From Betaproteobacteria bacterium (GTDB taxonomy: Bacteria > Pseudomonadota > Gammaproteobacteria > Burkholderiales > CAIKXV01): a DNA stretch of 6,058 nt. Below the pieces are notes generated by a model that saw only the letters and a list, made by a program, of their open reading frames with translations, did no database searches and was not told the origin of the DNA. This document shows, piece by piece, positions 1-5,919 of this stretch. Made by a program: the position numbers and the translations under genes. Where the stretch lies: the NCBI GenBank assembly GCA_947456915.1, contig CANGUQ010000249.1, positions 1 to 6,058 on the forward strand. The letters run 5' to 3'. The stretch's first letter is position 1, and the number at the start of each line of letters is the position of its first letter.

Positions 1-498
1 GGCAAGGCCCGGCGAGAGTGCGCCGCCCGGCACGAACGCGATGCCCCGGCCGGCGAGCTCCACCTGCGCCTGTTCGGCGCTCGCACACGGCAGGATGCCG
101 AGTTCGCGCAGCACGTAGGCCGAAGGCGTGCTCGATTCGCGGTTGAGGGTGCCGTGGATCAGCACGGGGACGTGAAAGCGCTGCAGCAGCATTGCGAGCA
201 GTGGCAGCAGGTTGAGTTCCTCGCGCGCACCGCCGTAGCTCGGCAGCACCACCGGCAGCGGCGCGCCAGGCGCCCGTTCGAGCCGCTCGACACGCTCGGC
301 GAGTGCGCGCGCGAAACCCAGCATCTCGGCGACCGACTCTCCCTTCTGATGCAGCATGGAGAGCAGCGCGCCGAGTTCGAGTTCGGGCACGCCGCCGTCG
401 AGCATCGCGGCGAACAGCTCCTGCGCCTCCCACTCCGCCAGATCGCGCGGCAGGTCCGCCTCGCCCGCGAGTTGTTTCAACACTGCGCTGTAATTCAT
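1..498 (-). CDS. ybiB: YbiB/TrpD2-type protein (anthranilate phosphoribosyltransferase fold), 3' end outside window
   Basis: The 166 codons visible from an ATG at 498-496 are open to the left edge, so the C-terminal half is missing. The protein starts MNYSAVLKQLAGEADLPRDL and contains a helical N-terminal segment with MLDGGVPELELGALLSMLHQ (about residues 32-51) and KGESVAEMLGF (52-62). Next comes LPVVLPSYGGAREELNLLPL (81-100) and then PVLIHGTL (111-118). This order matches what I remember of E. coli YbiB: an N-terminal helical domain, then the start of the nucleoside phosphoribosyltransferase domain with the IPSYNGARKQANLTPLLA stretch. The family has the TrpD fold, but YbiB/TrpD2 proteins are known as nucleic-acid-binding proteins without demonstrated anthranilate transferase activity, so trpD itself is unlikely. 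A purine-rich GGCGGA lies five bases before the ATG and could act as a weak ribosome binding site. The gene is transcribed in the same direction as the upstream three-gene unit but is separated from it by 283 bases and has its own promoter candidate. Confidence 0.85.
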   Translation of the reverse strand, partial: MNYSAVLKQLAGEADLPRDLAEWEAQELFAAMLDGGVPELELGALLSMLHQKGESVAEMLGFARALAERVERLERAPGAPLPVVLPSYGGAREELNLLPLLAMLLQRFHVPVLIHGTLNRESSTPSAYVLRELGILPCASAEQAQVELAGRGIAFVPGGALSPGLA

Positions 499-781
499 GT
501 CGGTCCGCCGTAAGCCCGGTGCGACGCAGCCTGGAGCAGCGACACGCGGTGCGCGCTCGCCGGTTATCAGGGTCAGGTCAGCGCGTTGCAAGGCTCATGC
601 CAGCGCTGCAGCGTGGCCGCGGCTCCGGATGACCGCACGGCCCATGCCGCATCGGCATCGCTGCCGTTCGCGAGCGCTGTGACTTCCGGCACGGTGCGCG
701 AGGCGGCACCCCCGTGCGTGTGCCTGCTGCTGGTGCGTGTTGCAGTGCACACCGCCCGCTGGCTGTGCGCGCGGCGAAGGA
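499..781. other. intergenic gap between the oxidoreductase operon and ybiB
   Basis: Besides the ybiB promoter candidate, this 283-base stretch holds a perfect 6-bp inverted repeat with a 3-base loop (ATGCCG-CAT-CGGCAT, 644-658). It has no T-tract, so it is a poor intrinsic terminator for the upstream operon. A 39-codon minus-strand frame could start at a GTG at 692-690 and end at 573, but it has no ribosome binding site, no recognisable family and overlaps the promoter candidate. I do not call it a gene. Confidence 0.5.
563..591 (-). promoter_or_regulatory. candidate sigma-70 promoter of ybiB
   Basis: Reading the minus strand, TTGCAA (591-586, 4 of 6 to TTGACA) is followed after exactly 17 bases by GATAAC (568-563, 4 of 6 to TATAAT). 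This would start transcription near position 556 and give a leader of about 58 bases before the ybiB ATG. It is the best -35/-10 pair I found in the gap. It is a consensus match only, and the hexamers are imperfect. Confidence 0.4.
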
Positions 782-2023
782 TCAGAAGCGCGTCGGTCGA
801 TAGGGTGCGGGGTCGATGTTCGGTGCGCGCCCGGCAATCAGTTCGGCAATCAGCCGGCCGGTGGGCGCACCGCCACACAGGCCGGTGTGGCCGTGGCCGA
901 AGGCAAACCAGGTGTTGGCGAAGCGGGGCGAGCGGCCGATCACCGGCAACGAGTCGGGCGTGCAGGGTCGGTGACCCATCCAGGTGCGCATGCCGGCCAT
1001 GTTCACGCGCGGGTACATCCGCCGGGTGTGACCGACCAGTGCGTCGATGCGCGCCTGCGTCGGTGGCGCATCCAGGCCGGCGATCTCGACCGTGCCCGCA
1101 TTGCGCAGGCCGTCGGCCATCGGCGTGGTGAAGAACTTGTATTCGCCCGACATCACCGGCGTGCGCGGGCTGATTCCGGGCTCGGGAAAGTGCACGTGGT
1201 AGCCGCGCTGCGACTCGAGCGGCACCCGCGTGCCCAGCATCGCCGCAAGCTTCGCCGAGAACACGCCGGCCGCCAGCACCAGCGTGTCCACCGGCAGCGG
1301 TCCCTGCGCGGTGCGCAGCGCCGTCGGTCCGCCGGCGCCGATGTCGAAGCCGGTGACCTCCCGCCGTTCGTAGCGGCCACCGCTCGCCATGAAGTGGCCG
1401 AACAGCCGCTGCGTCAGCCACAGCGGATTGGCCACGTACCCCTGCTCGGGCAGCAGCACGCCACGCACGTAGATCGGCGCCAGATCGGGATCGAGCTCGC
1501 GGATGCGTGCGGCGTCGATCTCCTCGACGCGCACGCCGCGCTCGCGGCGCAGCGTCCACGCCAGCGCATCGGCCCGGAACGATGCCTCGGTCTCGTACAC
1601 CGCCATGTAGCCGGACTGGTTGATCAGGTCGGTGCAGCCGGCCGCCTGGGTCAGCACGCGATAGGCGTCGAAGGTCTGACCGAGCAGCGGCCGCAGCGCA
1701 TCGGCGATGCGCTCGACGCGATCGCGCCGGCTCGCGCGCATGAAACGCCATAGCCACGGCGCGGCCTGCGGCAGGTAGCTCCACTTCAGCGATAGCGGCG
1801 CGGCCGGGTCGGTCAGCCAGCGCGGCACCTTCTTCAGCACGCCCGGCATGCCTACCGGCACCACCGAGCCCGGGCTGAGGATGCCGGCGTTGCCGATCGA
1901 CGTGAACTCGCCCGGCGGACCGCGATCGACCAGCGTCACCCGGTGACCGTCGCGCTGCAGCCAGCTCGCCACCGCGACCCCGACGATGCCCGCGCCGAGC
2001 ACAGTGATGTCGCGCGCGCTCAC
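782..2023 (-). CDS. FAD-dependent D-amino-acid dehydrogenase-like oxidoreductase (DAO family)
   Basis: A 413-residue flavoprotein expected to oxidise an amine or D-amino acid to the imino acid, passing electrons from FAD to an acceptor; the substrate is unknown. The N-terminus ITVLGAGIVGVAVASWLQ has the GxGxxG dinucleotide-binding motif (G10, G12, G15), and VTLVDR ends strand 2 with the ribose-binding acid D33. SIGNAGILSPG (42-52) corresponds to the SAANAGQISPG stretch of E. coli DadA, LVLAAG (248-253) is the second FAD contact, and MGHRPCTPDSLPVIGR plus FGHGHTG (349-381) form the C-terminal flavin motif. Length is close to DadA (about 430), but similarity is family-level, so I give no symbol. 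The GTG at 2023-2021 is chosen because the Rossmann strand begins at once and because it overlaps the stop of the preceding gene as GTGA; the open frame further upstream is arginine-rich and not protein-like. It is the last gene of the three-gene unit. Confidence 0.87.
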   Translation of the reverse strand: MSARDITVLGAGIVGVAVASWLQRDGHRVTLVDRGPPGEFTSIGNAGILSPGSVVPVGMPGVLKKVPRWLTDPAAPLSLKWSYLPQAAPWLWRFMRASRRDRVERIADALRPLLGQTFDAYRVLTQAAGCTDLINQSGYMAVYETEASFRADALAWTLRRERGVRVEEIDAARIRELDPDLAPIYVRGVLLPEQGYVANPLWLTQRLFGHFMASGGRYERREVTGFDIGAGGPTALRTAQGPLPVDTLVLAAGVFSAKLAAMLGTRVPLESQRGYHVHFPEPGISPRTPVMSGEYKFFTTPMADGLRNAGTVEIAGLDAPPTQARIDALVGHTRRMYPRVNMAGMRTWMGHRPCTPDSLPVIGRSPRFANTWFAFGHGHTGLCGGAPTGRLIAELIAGRAPNIDPAPYRPTRF

Positions 2024-2367
2024 CGTTGCGCCTGCGCAGCGTCGTGCGCACCCGCCGGAGCATCGAGCGCGTGCCCGCACTGCCAGCACAGCGCGAAGTT
2101 GCCGGGGCTCGACTCGGCGCAGTGGGCGCAGCGGGCACTGCCGGCGAGCAGCGGCCGTCGCTCGTGCTCGCGCACGATCGACGCGGCACGCGCGCCGTCG
2201 CGCTCGTTGCGGATCCACACTTCCGGATACGTGCTGGCGAACGGCAGATCGCCCTGCGCGCCGATCGCGTGGGCGTTGAGCAGGTGCGTCGCGATGCGCG
2301 CCTCGTTCAGCGCGTCGGCGAGCAGCTGCGCGTCGATCAGATCCGCCGCACTGTAGACCCGCTTCAT
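2020..2367 (-). CDS. DUF2007-type putative signal-transducing protein with C-terminal zinc ribbon
   Basis: A 115-residue cytoplasmic protein beginning MKRVYSAADLIDAQLLADAL. The N-terminal 65 residues match the DUF2007 pattern: a short beta strand, a helix that 'moves to' the next gene partner, then HLLNAHAIGAQGDLPF and a PEVWI strand (about 49-53). The family is described only as putative prokaryotic signal transducing proteins, and its biochemical role is not known. A C-terminal zinc ribbon follows with C80-x2-C83 and C94-x2-C97, separated by ten residues, and then an Ala/His/Gln-rich tail. The ATG at 2367-2365 overlaps the stop of the monooxygenase gene as ATGA, and its own stop overlaps the GTG of the oxidoreductase as GTGA. 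The gene therefore sits in the middle of a coupled operon with two flavoenzymes, and the protein may be an accessory or regulator of them (inference). Confidence 0.82.
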   Translation of the reverse strand: MKRVYSAADLIDAQLLADALNEARIATHLLNAHAIGAQGDLPFASTYPEVWIRNERDGARAASIVREHERRPLLAGSARCAHCAESSPGNFALCWQCGHALDAPAGAHDAAQAQR

Positions 2368-3416
2368 GCCACGGCCGGCGCCGCCGTGCGGGCGGTGGCT
2401 GCGTCGGCGCTGCCCGATCCGCCGAGGTCGAATGCCTGAGCCAGCAGTTCGTAGGAGCGCAGCCGCGTCGCGTAGTCGCCGGTGATGGTGAGCACCATCA
2501 GCTCGTCGGCCGCGAACCGCTCGGCGAGCTCGAGCATGCGGTCGCGCAGCCGCTGCGGCGAACCGATCAGCGTGCGCGCGCGATTGCGCTCGACCACCGC
2601 GCGCTCGTGGGCGCTGTAGCGGTAGCCATCCGCCTCGTCCTGGCTGGGCACCGGCAGGTTGATTCCCTGCTCCATCCGCAATCGACGCAGGTCGATCGCG
2701 CCGGCGAGCCGGTCGGCCTCGGCATCGGTCTCGGCGCACACGGCGAACACGGTGAGCAGTGCGTACGGCTGCGGCTCAAGTGCCGACGGGCGGTAGCGCG
2801 CGCGGTACCCGCGCATCACCGCCTCGCCGCCGTGCGCGCTGATGAAGTGGGCGAACGAGAAGCGCAGCCCGAGGTGCGCAGCGAGCGCCCCGCTGTAGTC
2901 GGACGACCCCAGCAGCCAGACTTCGGGCGCGGTATCGCCGGCCGGCTGCGCCGTCACCCGCGCGAACGGGTGATCGGCCGGCAGCGTGCGGTCGAGATGA
3001 CCGACCAGATCGACCACCTGCTGCGGAAACTCCTCGGCGGTCGGATAGCGTCCGCCCCCCACGGCGATCGCCGTGCGCTGATCGCTGCCCGGCGCGCGGC
3101 CGATGCCCAGATCGATGCGCCCCGGGAACAGCGCTTCCAGCATGCGGAACTGCTCGGCGACCTTGAGCGCGCTGTAGTAGGGCAGCAGCACGCCGCCGGT
3201 ACCCACGCGCAAGCGGGAAGTAGCTGCCGCGACACGCCCGACGAGGATCTCCGGACAGGGGTCGGCCAGCGCCAGCGTGGAGTGGTGCTCGGCCAGCCAG
3301 TAGCGGTGATATCCCAGCGCTTCGGCGGCGCGCGCGAGCTTCACCGTCTCGGCCACTGCCTGGACAGCAGTGTGGCCGCTGATGATCGGAGACTGGTCGA
3401 GAACTGACAGGCGCAT
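2364..3416 (-). CDS. LLM-class flavin-dependent oxidoreductase (YhbW / luciferase-like group 1)
   Basis: A 350-residue luciferase-like (LuxA-fold TIM barrel) monooxygenase that would use reduced FMN and oxygen on an unknown substrate. The start MRLSVLDQSPI is the hallmark of the group that includes E. coli YhbW and the MsnO8-type enzymes. WLAEHH (40-45), GRIDLGIGRAPGSD (99-112), LLGSSDYSGALAAHLGL (168-184) with FAHF (188-191), and TLIGSPQRLRDRM (282-294) follow in the usual order, and the length is typical. The ATG at 3416 is fixed by the family N-terminus; upstream codons in frame are low-complexity. No Shine-Dalgarno is visible, while a TAGAAT lies five bases before the ATG. It is the first gene of the three-gene overlapping unit. 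The last 20 residues are Ala/Ser/Gly-rich and probably disordered. The family call is secure; the substrate is not predictable. Confidence 0.9.
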   Translation of the reverse strand: MRLSVLDQSPIISGHTAVQAVAETVKLARAAEALGYHRYWLAEHHSTLALADPCPEILVGRVAAATSRLRVGTGGVLLPYYSALKVAEQFRMLEALFPGRIDLGIGRAPGSDQRTAIAVGGGRYPTAEEFPQQVVDLVGHLDRTLPADHPFARVTAQPAGDTAPEVWLLGSSDYSGALAAHLGLRFSFAHFISAHGGEAVMRGYRARYRPSALEPQPYALLTVFAVCAETDAEADRLAGAIDLRRLRMEQGINLPVPSQDEADGYRYSAHERAVVERNRARTLIGSPQRLRDRMLELAERFAADELMVLTITGDYATRLRSYELLAQAFDLGGSGSADAATARTAAPAVA

Positions 3417-3421
3417 GCCCG

Positions 3422-3450
3422 ATTCTAGTACGTGCGGCCCGCGACGTCGG
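3422..3450 (-). promoter_or_regulatory. candidate leaderless promoter of the oxidoreductase operon
   Basis: On the minus strand TAGAAT (3427-3422, 5 of 6 to TATAAT) ends five bases before the A of the ATG at 3416. This is the spacing expected if transcription starts at the start codon itself. A weak -35 candidate, CCGACG, lies 17 bases upstream (3450-3445). No ribosome binding site precedes the ATG, which fits a leaderless transcript. Confidence 0.4.
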
Positions 3451-3568
3451 CGCCCCCGGCGATGACCGCCGCGCACCCGTCGGCCCGGATCGGCCGGCGG
3501 CGGCCGCCGTGATCGGTGTGCGAAGGCCGCGGCGGATCGGCTGGACCGCTGACGGACACGCCGTGCGC

Positions 3569-3584
3569 GGGCACGTGCCGGGCA
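3569..3584 (+). promoter_or_regulatory. sigma-54-like -24/-12 element upstream of the PEP-CTERM-like gene
   Basis: GGGCACG is followed by a GC with the GG-N10-GC spacing required by RpoN promoters (GG at 3570-3571, GC at 3582-3583). The -24 half is close to the TGGCACG consensus. The -12 half reads GGGCA instead of TTGCA, so it is weak. Transcription would start near 3595, giving a leader of about 128 bases. The -24 half is also part of a perfect 10-bp palindrome, GGCACGTGCC (3570-3579), so it may instead be a protein-binding site or chance. Confidence 0.3.
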
Positions 3585-3709
3585 TTGATCCTTTCGGACC
3601 AATCGGCTGCCCCGCCGTGTGAGGCATGTCGCGGCACCCGCCGGCGGCCCGAGGCATCGTTCGAAGCGTGTCGGCGCCGCCTGCACCAACCCCCTGCCCC
3701 CGACCCAGT

Positions 3710-3713
3710 GGAG
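3710..3713 (+). promoter_or_regulatory. ribosome binding site of the PEP-CTERM-like gene
   Basis: GGAG lies nine bases before the ATG at 3723. It supports this start over the longer open frame that begins near 3516. The signal peptide starting directly at this ATG agrees. Confidence 0.65.
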
Positions 3714-3722
3714 CACCAGCAC

Positions 3723-4400
3723 ATGCGCAAACCCTTTCCCACTTCCCTTCATCGCATCACCCGTCTGCTTGCCGCAGCCGCCTGTGCGATGCCGTTGCTG
3801 CTCGCCTCGGCGGCACAGGCGGCCACGGTGATGGCGCCCAGCTCGTCATGGCGCTACACGTTCACCGATCCCACCGCGAATCCGCTGTGGGCCACGCAGT
3901 TCCCGACCCTGCCGGGCTGGCAGGTCGGCAACGCCCCGTTCGGCAACAGAACCTCCGGCGACTTCGCCTACACGCCCAATGGCACGTTCTGGCCCACGAG
4001 CAACAACATGAACGACGATCTGTGGATCGGGCGCAGGGTCGACTTCAGCGGTTTCGACACCGCGAGCGCGCGCTGGTTTCTGGGTGTGGACAACGGCTAC
4101 AAGCTGTACGTCAACGGCGTCCTGATCTCGCAGGCAAACGCCGAGGGTTACACCAGCCGCTGGGAATACAACGGAACCTTCCCGGCGCTGAACCCCGGCG
4201 AAAATCTGATAGCACTCGCGCTCGGGGACCACGGCGTCGCGACCGCCTTCGACATGCAGATCACAGCCAATACGACCGCGATTCCGCTGCCTGCGCCCGC
4301 GGCGCTGATGCTGGGCGGACTCTGCCTGTTCGGCTTGATCGGTCGCCGGCACGGCAGGGCTGCGCCGCCGCGCGCGGTCGATCGCCTGTGCAGGCAGTGA
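3723..4400 (+). CDS. secreted protein with VPLPA/PEP-CTERM-type C-terminal sorting signal
   Basis: A 225-residue exported protein. Residues 1-33 form a signal peptide: basic MRKPFPTSLHRITR, a hydrophobic LLAAAACAMPLLLASA core and a likely cut after AQA (31-33). The mature part is beta-rich and aromatic. The stretch RWFLGVDNGYKLYVNGVLIS (117-136), then LNPGENLIALALGD (156-169) and AFDMQI, resembles galactose-binding-like jelly-roll domains in which a 'YVNG' hairpin precedes an 'NxGxNxIA' turn. This points to carbohydrate or surface binding but is not proof. The C-terminus has IPLPAPAALMLGGLCLFGLI (187-206) followed by RRHGR (208-212): a proline motif, a transmembrane helix and a basic cluster, the PEP-CTERM layout in its VPLPA variant, recognised by an exosortase/archaeosortase-type protease. 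Unusually, 13 more residues including a Cys follow the basic cluster. No exosortase gene is in the window, and the neighbours show no functional link. Confidence 0.8.
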   Translation: MRKPFPTSLHRITRLLAAAACAMPLLLASAAQAATVMAPSSSWRYTFTDPTANPLWATQFPTLPGWQVGNAPFGNRTSGDFAYTPNGTFWPTSNNMNDDLWIGRRVDFSGFDTASARWFLGVDNGYKLYVNGVLISQANAEGYTSRWEYNGTFPALNPGENLIALALGDHGVATAFDMQITANTTAIPLPAPAALMLGGLCLFGLIGRRHGRAAPPRAVDRLCRQ

Positions 4401-4590
4401 CGGTCACCGGTGGCGCGCACGGCTGCGTGAGGTAGCGAGGCGCGGGAGAGCGGGGAGAAACACCGGCGGTGCGCGGATCGCGTCGCGCCGTGAGCAGTCG
4501 CAGGACGAGCGCACGGTCCGCGCGATCGGCGCTGCGTCGTGTAGCCTTGGGCTGGCCGCTGCGCCGCAGCCCCTCCCCCCGCCCCTTCGC
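4401..4590. other. intergenic gap before the ABC transporter genes
   Basis: I see no clear promoter, intrinsic terminator or small gene in these 190 bases. A short inverted repeat, CACC-GGC-GGTG, lies at 4461-4471. The last 20 or so bases before the permease start are a C/T-rich run with no Shine-Dalgarno. The permease frame itself is open through most of the gap but has no ATG, GTG or TTG before 4591. Confidence 0.45.
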
Positions 4591-5361
4591 TTGCCCCTCT
4601 TCCGCCAGCAGAGCATCGCCGTCGCCCAGCGCATCCTGGTCGAGTACCTGCGCCAGCGGCGCGCACTCGTGTTCTGGGCCGCGTTTCCGGCGCTGATGCT
4701 GGTGCTGTTCGCCGCGATGTACGGCAACAATCCGCTGATGCGGCCGGCGTTCGATGCGACGCCGGCCGGCATCCTGATCGGCGCCGGACTGTTCTTCAGC
4801 TGCCTCGGCGGCGCAGTCGCGCTGGTGGTCACCGAGCGCGAGCGCGGCACGCTGCGGCGGCTGCTCGCCTCGCCGCTCGGCGCGGGCGCCTATTTCTGCG
4901 GCGTGGTGCTCGCGCTGGCGGCGATCGCGCTCGCGCAGACCCTGATCGTGTTCACGCTCGGCGCGCTGCTCGGCGCGGCCTATCGCGGCAGCGTGCTGCT
5001 GGGCGCGGCGATCATTGCCGCCACGGTGCTCGGCTATGCCGGTATGGGGTTCCTGTTCGCCGCGCGCTTCACCCGCCGTGCCGAGGACCTGAACGGCCCC
5101 ATCGCCGGCTTCGGCGTGCCCCTGCTCGTGCTGGGCGGCACGTTCTTTCCGATCGAACTGTTTCCGGATGCACTGGTCGCGCTCGCCCACGCCAACCCGG
5201 TCTTTCACATGAACGAAGCGCTGAAGGGCGTGGCCGGCCGCGGCCTCGGCTGGGCCGAGCTCTCCGGGCACCTGTTGTTCATCGCAGCCTTCGGCGCGCT
5301 CGCGCTGCAGCTCGGCGCGGGCGCCTACCGGCGCATGCTGATCGAGGAGCGCCGCGCGTGA
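4591..5361 (+). CDS. ABC-2 family transporter permease (exporter membrane subunit)
   Basis: A 256-residue inner-membrane protein with six likely helices at about residues 25-43, 60-80, 102-124, 132-157, 171-187 and 226-246. It pairs with the ATPase encoded directly downstream to form an export-type ABC system; cargo is unknown. Family signs are the short amphipathic N-terminus before helix 1 (AVAQRILVEYLRQRRALVFW), ERERGTLRRLLASPL between helices 2 and 3 (the ABC-2 coupling segment that contacts the ATPase), and LGGTFFPIELFP...NPVFH (181-205) near the last periplasmic loop. Length is normal for the ABC2_membrane family. The TTG at 4591 is the only start candidate that keeps the N-terminal amphipathic helix; the next, a GTG at 4669, would cut into helix 1. 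No Shine-Dalgarno is visible, so the start is less certain than the gene. The stop overlaps the ATPase start as GTGA. Confidence 0.85.
   Translation: MPLFRQQSIAVAQRILVEYLRQRRALVFWAAFPALMLVLFAAMYGNNPLMRPAFDATPAGILIGAGLFFSCLGGAVALVVTERERGTLRRLLASPLGAGAYFCGVVLALAAIALAQTLIVFTLGALLGAAYRGSVLLGAAIIAATVLGYAGMGFLFAARFTRRAEDLNGPIAGFGVPLLVLGGTFFPIELFPDALVALAHANPVFHMNEALKGVAGRGLGWAELSGHLLFIAAFGALALQLGAGAYRRMLIEERRA
5344..5349 (+). promoter_or_regulatory. ribosome binding site of the ABC ATPase
   Basis: GAGGAG inside the end of the permease gene lies eight bases before the GTG at 5358. It is the strongest Shine-Dalgarno in the window and supports the GTG start and coupled translation. Confidence 0.65.
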
Positions 5362-5882
5362 AGGTGGTGCAGTTCGACGCGGTCGGCAAGTCGCGCGCTG
5401 GACGCCTGGTGCTGGACGCCCTCAGCTTCGAACTCGAGACGAGCGAGATCTTCGGACTGATCGGCCCCAACGGCAGCGGCAAGTCCACCGCGATCAGCCT
5501 GCTGTGCGGCCTGCTGGAGCCCGACAGCGGAACGATACGCCTGCCCGCACCGGCCGCATCGCTGATCGGCTATTGCCCGCAGGAGCTCGCGCTCTATCGC
5601 GACCTGCTGCCTGCCGAGAACCTGCGCTTCTTTGCCCGCCTGCACGGTATGCCGGCGCGCAGGCGCGAAGCACGCATCGCCGAACTGATGAGCAGCCTCG
5701 GGCTGGATGCGCACGCGGGCACGCCGGCAGGCGCGCTGTCGGGCGGCTCGTACCGCCGGATGAGCATCGGCTGCGCGCTCGCGCACGAGCCACAGGTGGT
5801 CGTGCTCGATGAGCCGAGCGCCGGTCTCGACCTGGAAGCTCGGCGCGCGGTGGCGACGATCGAGACGGCACAGCCGGACTGA
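5358..5882 (+). CDS. ABC transporter ATP-binding subunit, 3'-truncated (no H-loop)
   Basis: A 174-residue nucleotide-binding domain that would power the permease encoded just upstream. In order: Walker A GPNGSGKST (36-44), Q-loop CPQE (Q75), signature LSGGSYRRMSIGCAL (127-141), Walker B VVVLDEP (147-153) and D-loop SAGLD (154-158). The frame then runs through LEARRAVATIET and stops after AQPD. Members of this family continue with a helix, a TILLTTH-like strand carrying the switch histidine and at least 40 further residues, usually making 220-310 in total. All of this is missing, and no other frame in the following bases supplies an H-loop. The remainder is therefore deleted, not merely frameshifted. 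Homology seems to stop at or near the first unit of the 21-bp repeats (5871). Without the H-loop, normal ATP hydrolysis is unlikely, so the gene may be a pseudogene. The GTG start overlaps the permease stop and has a good ribosome binding site. Confidence 0.82.
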   Translation: MKVVQFDAVGKSRAGRLVLDALSFELETSEIFGLIGPNGSGKSTAISLLCGLLEPDSGTIRLPAPAASLIGYCPQELALYRDLLPAENLRFFARLHGMPARRREARIAELMSSLGLDAHAGTPAGALSGGSYRRMSIGCALAHEPQVVVLDEPSAGLDLEARRAVATIETAQPD

Positions 5883-5912
5883 CCATCGCGGCAGCCGGAT
5901 TGGGCACCGCGG
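5871..5912. repeat. two imperfect 21-bp tandem repeats at the ATPase 3' end
   Basis: Positions 5871-5891 and 5892-5912 are adjacent 21-base units that both begin CAGCCGGA and end CGCGG and agree at 17 of 21 positions. A third, much weaker copy (12 of 21) may continue to 5933. The first unit supplies the last codons and the stop of the truncated ATPase. The array sits between the truncated ATPase and the remnant end of the opposing gene. Confidence 0.6.
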
Positions 5913-5919
5913 CAGCCGC

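Larger units (their letters stand above)
3417..3722. other. divergent intergenic region (306 bases)
   Basis: It lies between the leftward oxidoreductase operon and the rightward secreted-protein gene. It holds the -10-like box of the former near its left end and the ribosome binding site and sigma-54-like element of the latter. Also present are a 12-bp perfect palindrome made only of G and C (3498-3509) and three copies of GATCGG at 3488, 3511 and 3535, spaced 23 and 24 bases. I see no convincing gene in either direction, although a rightward frame is open from about 3516 into the next gene. Confidence 0.5.

Noticed and set aside
154..513. Plus-strand open frame opposite ybiB
   Set aside because: The translation is Gln/Arg/His-rich without motifs, and the opposite strand matches YbiB along its whole visible length.
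644..658. Hairpin ATGCCG-CAT-CGGCAT considered as a terminator of the oxidoreductase operon
   Set aside because: The stem is only 6 bp, there is no T-tract, and it is more than 120 bases from the stop codon.
573..692. 39-codon minus-strand frame with GTG start in the gap before ybiB
   Set aside because: No ribosome binding site, no known family, and it overlaps the ybiB promoter candidate. Its codon bias is no better than expected from local GC.
737..1753. Plus-strand open frame of 338 codons opposite the DAO-family gene
   Set aside because: Arg/Gln/His-rich translation without motifs. The minus-strand gene in the same place has full FAD-binding motifs.
4261..5271. Long minus-strand open frame (336 codons) opposite the ABC permease and the end of the secreted-protein gene
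   Set aside because: Its product is rich in Arg, Glu, Gln, His and Ala with no fold or motif, as expected of the antisense of a GC-rich membrane-protein gene. The plus strand has a clear family match.
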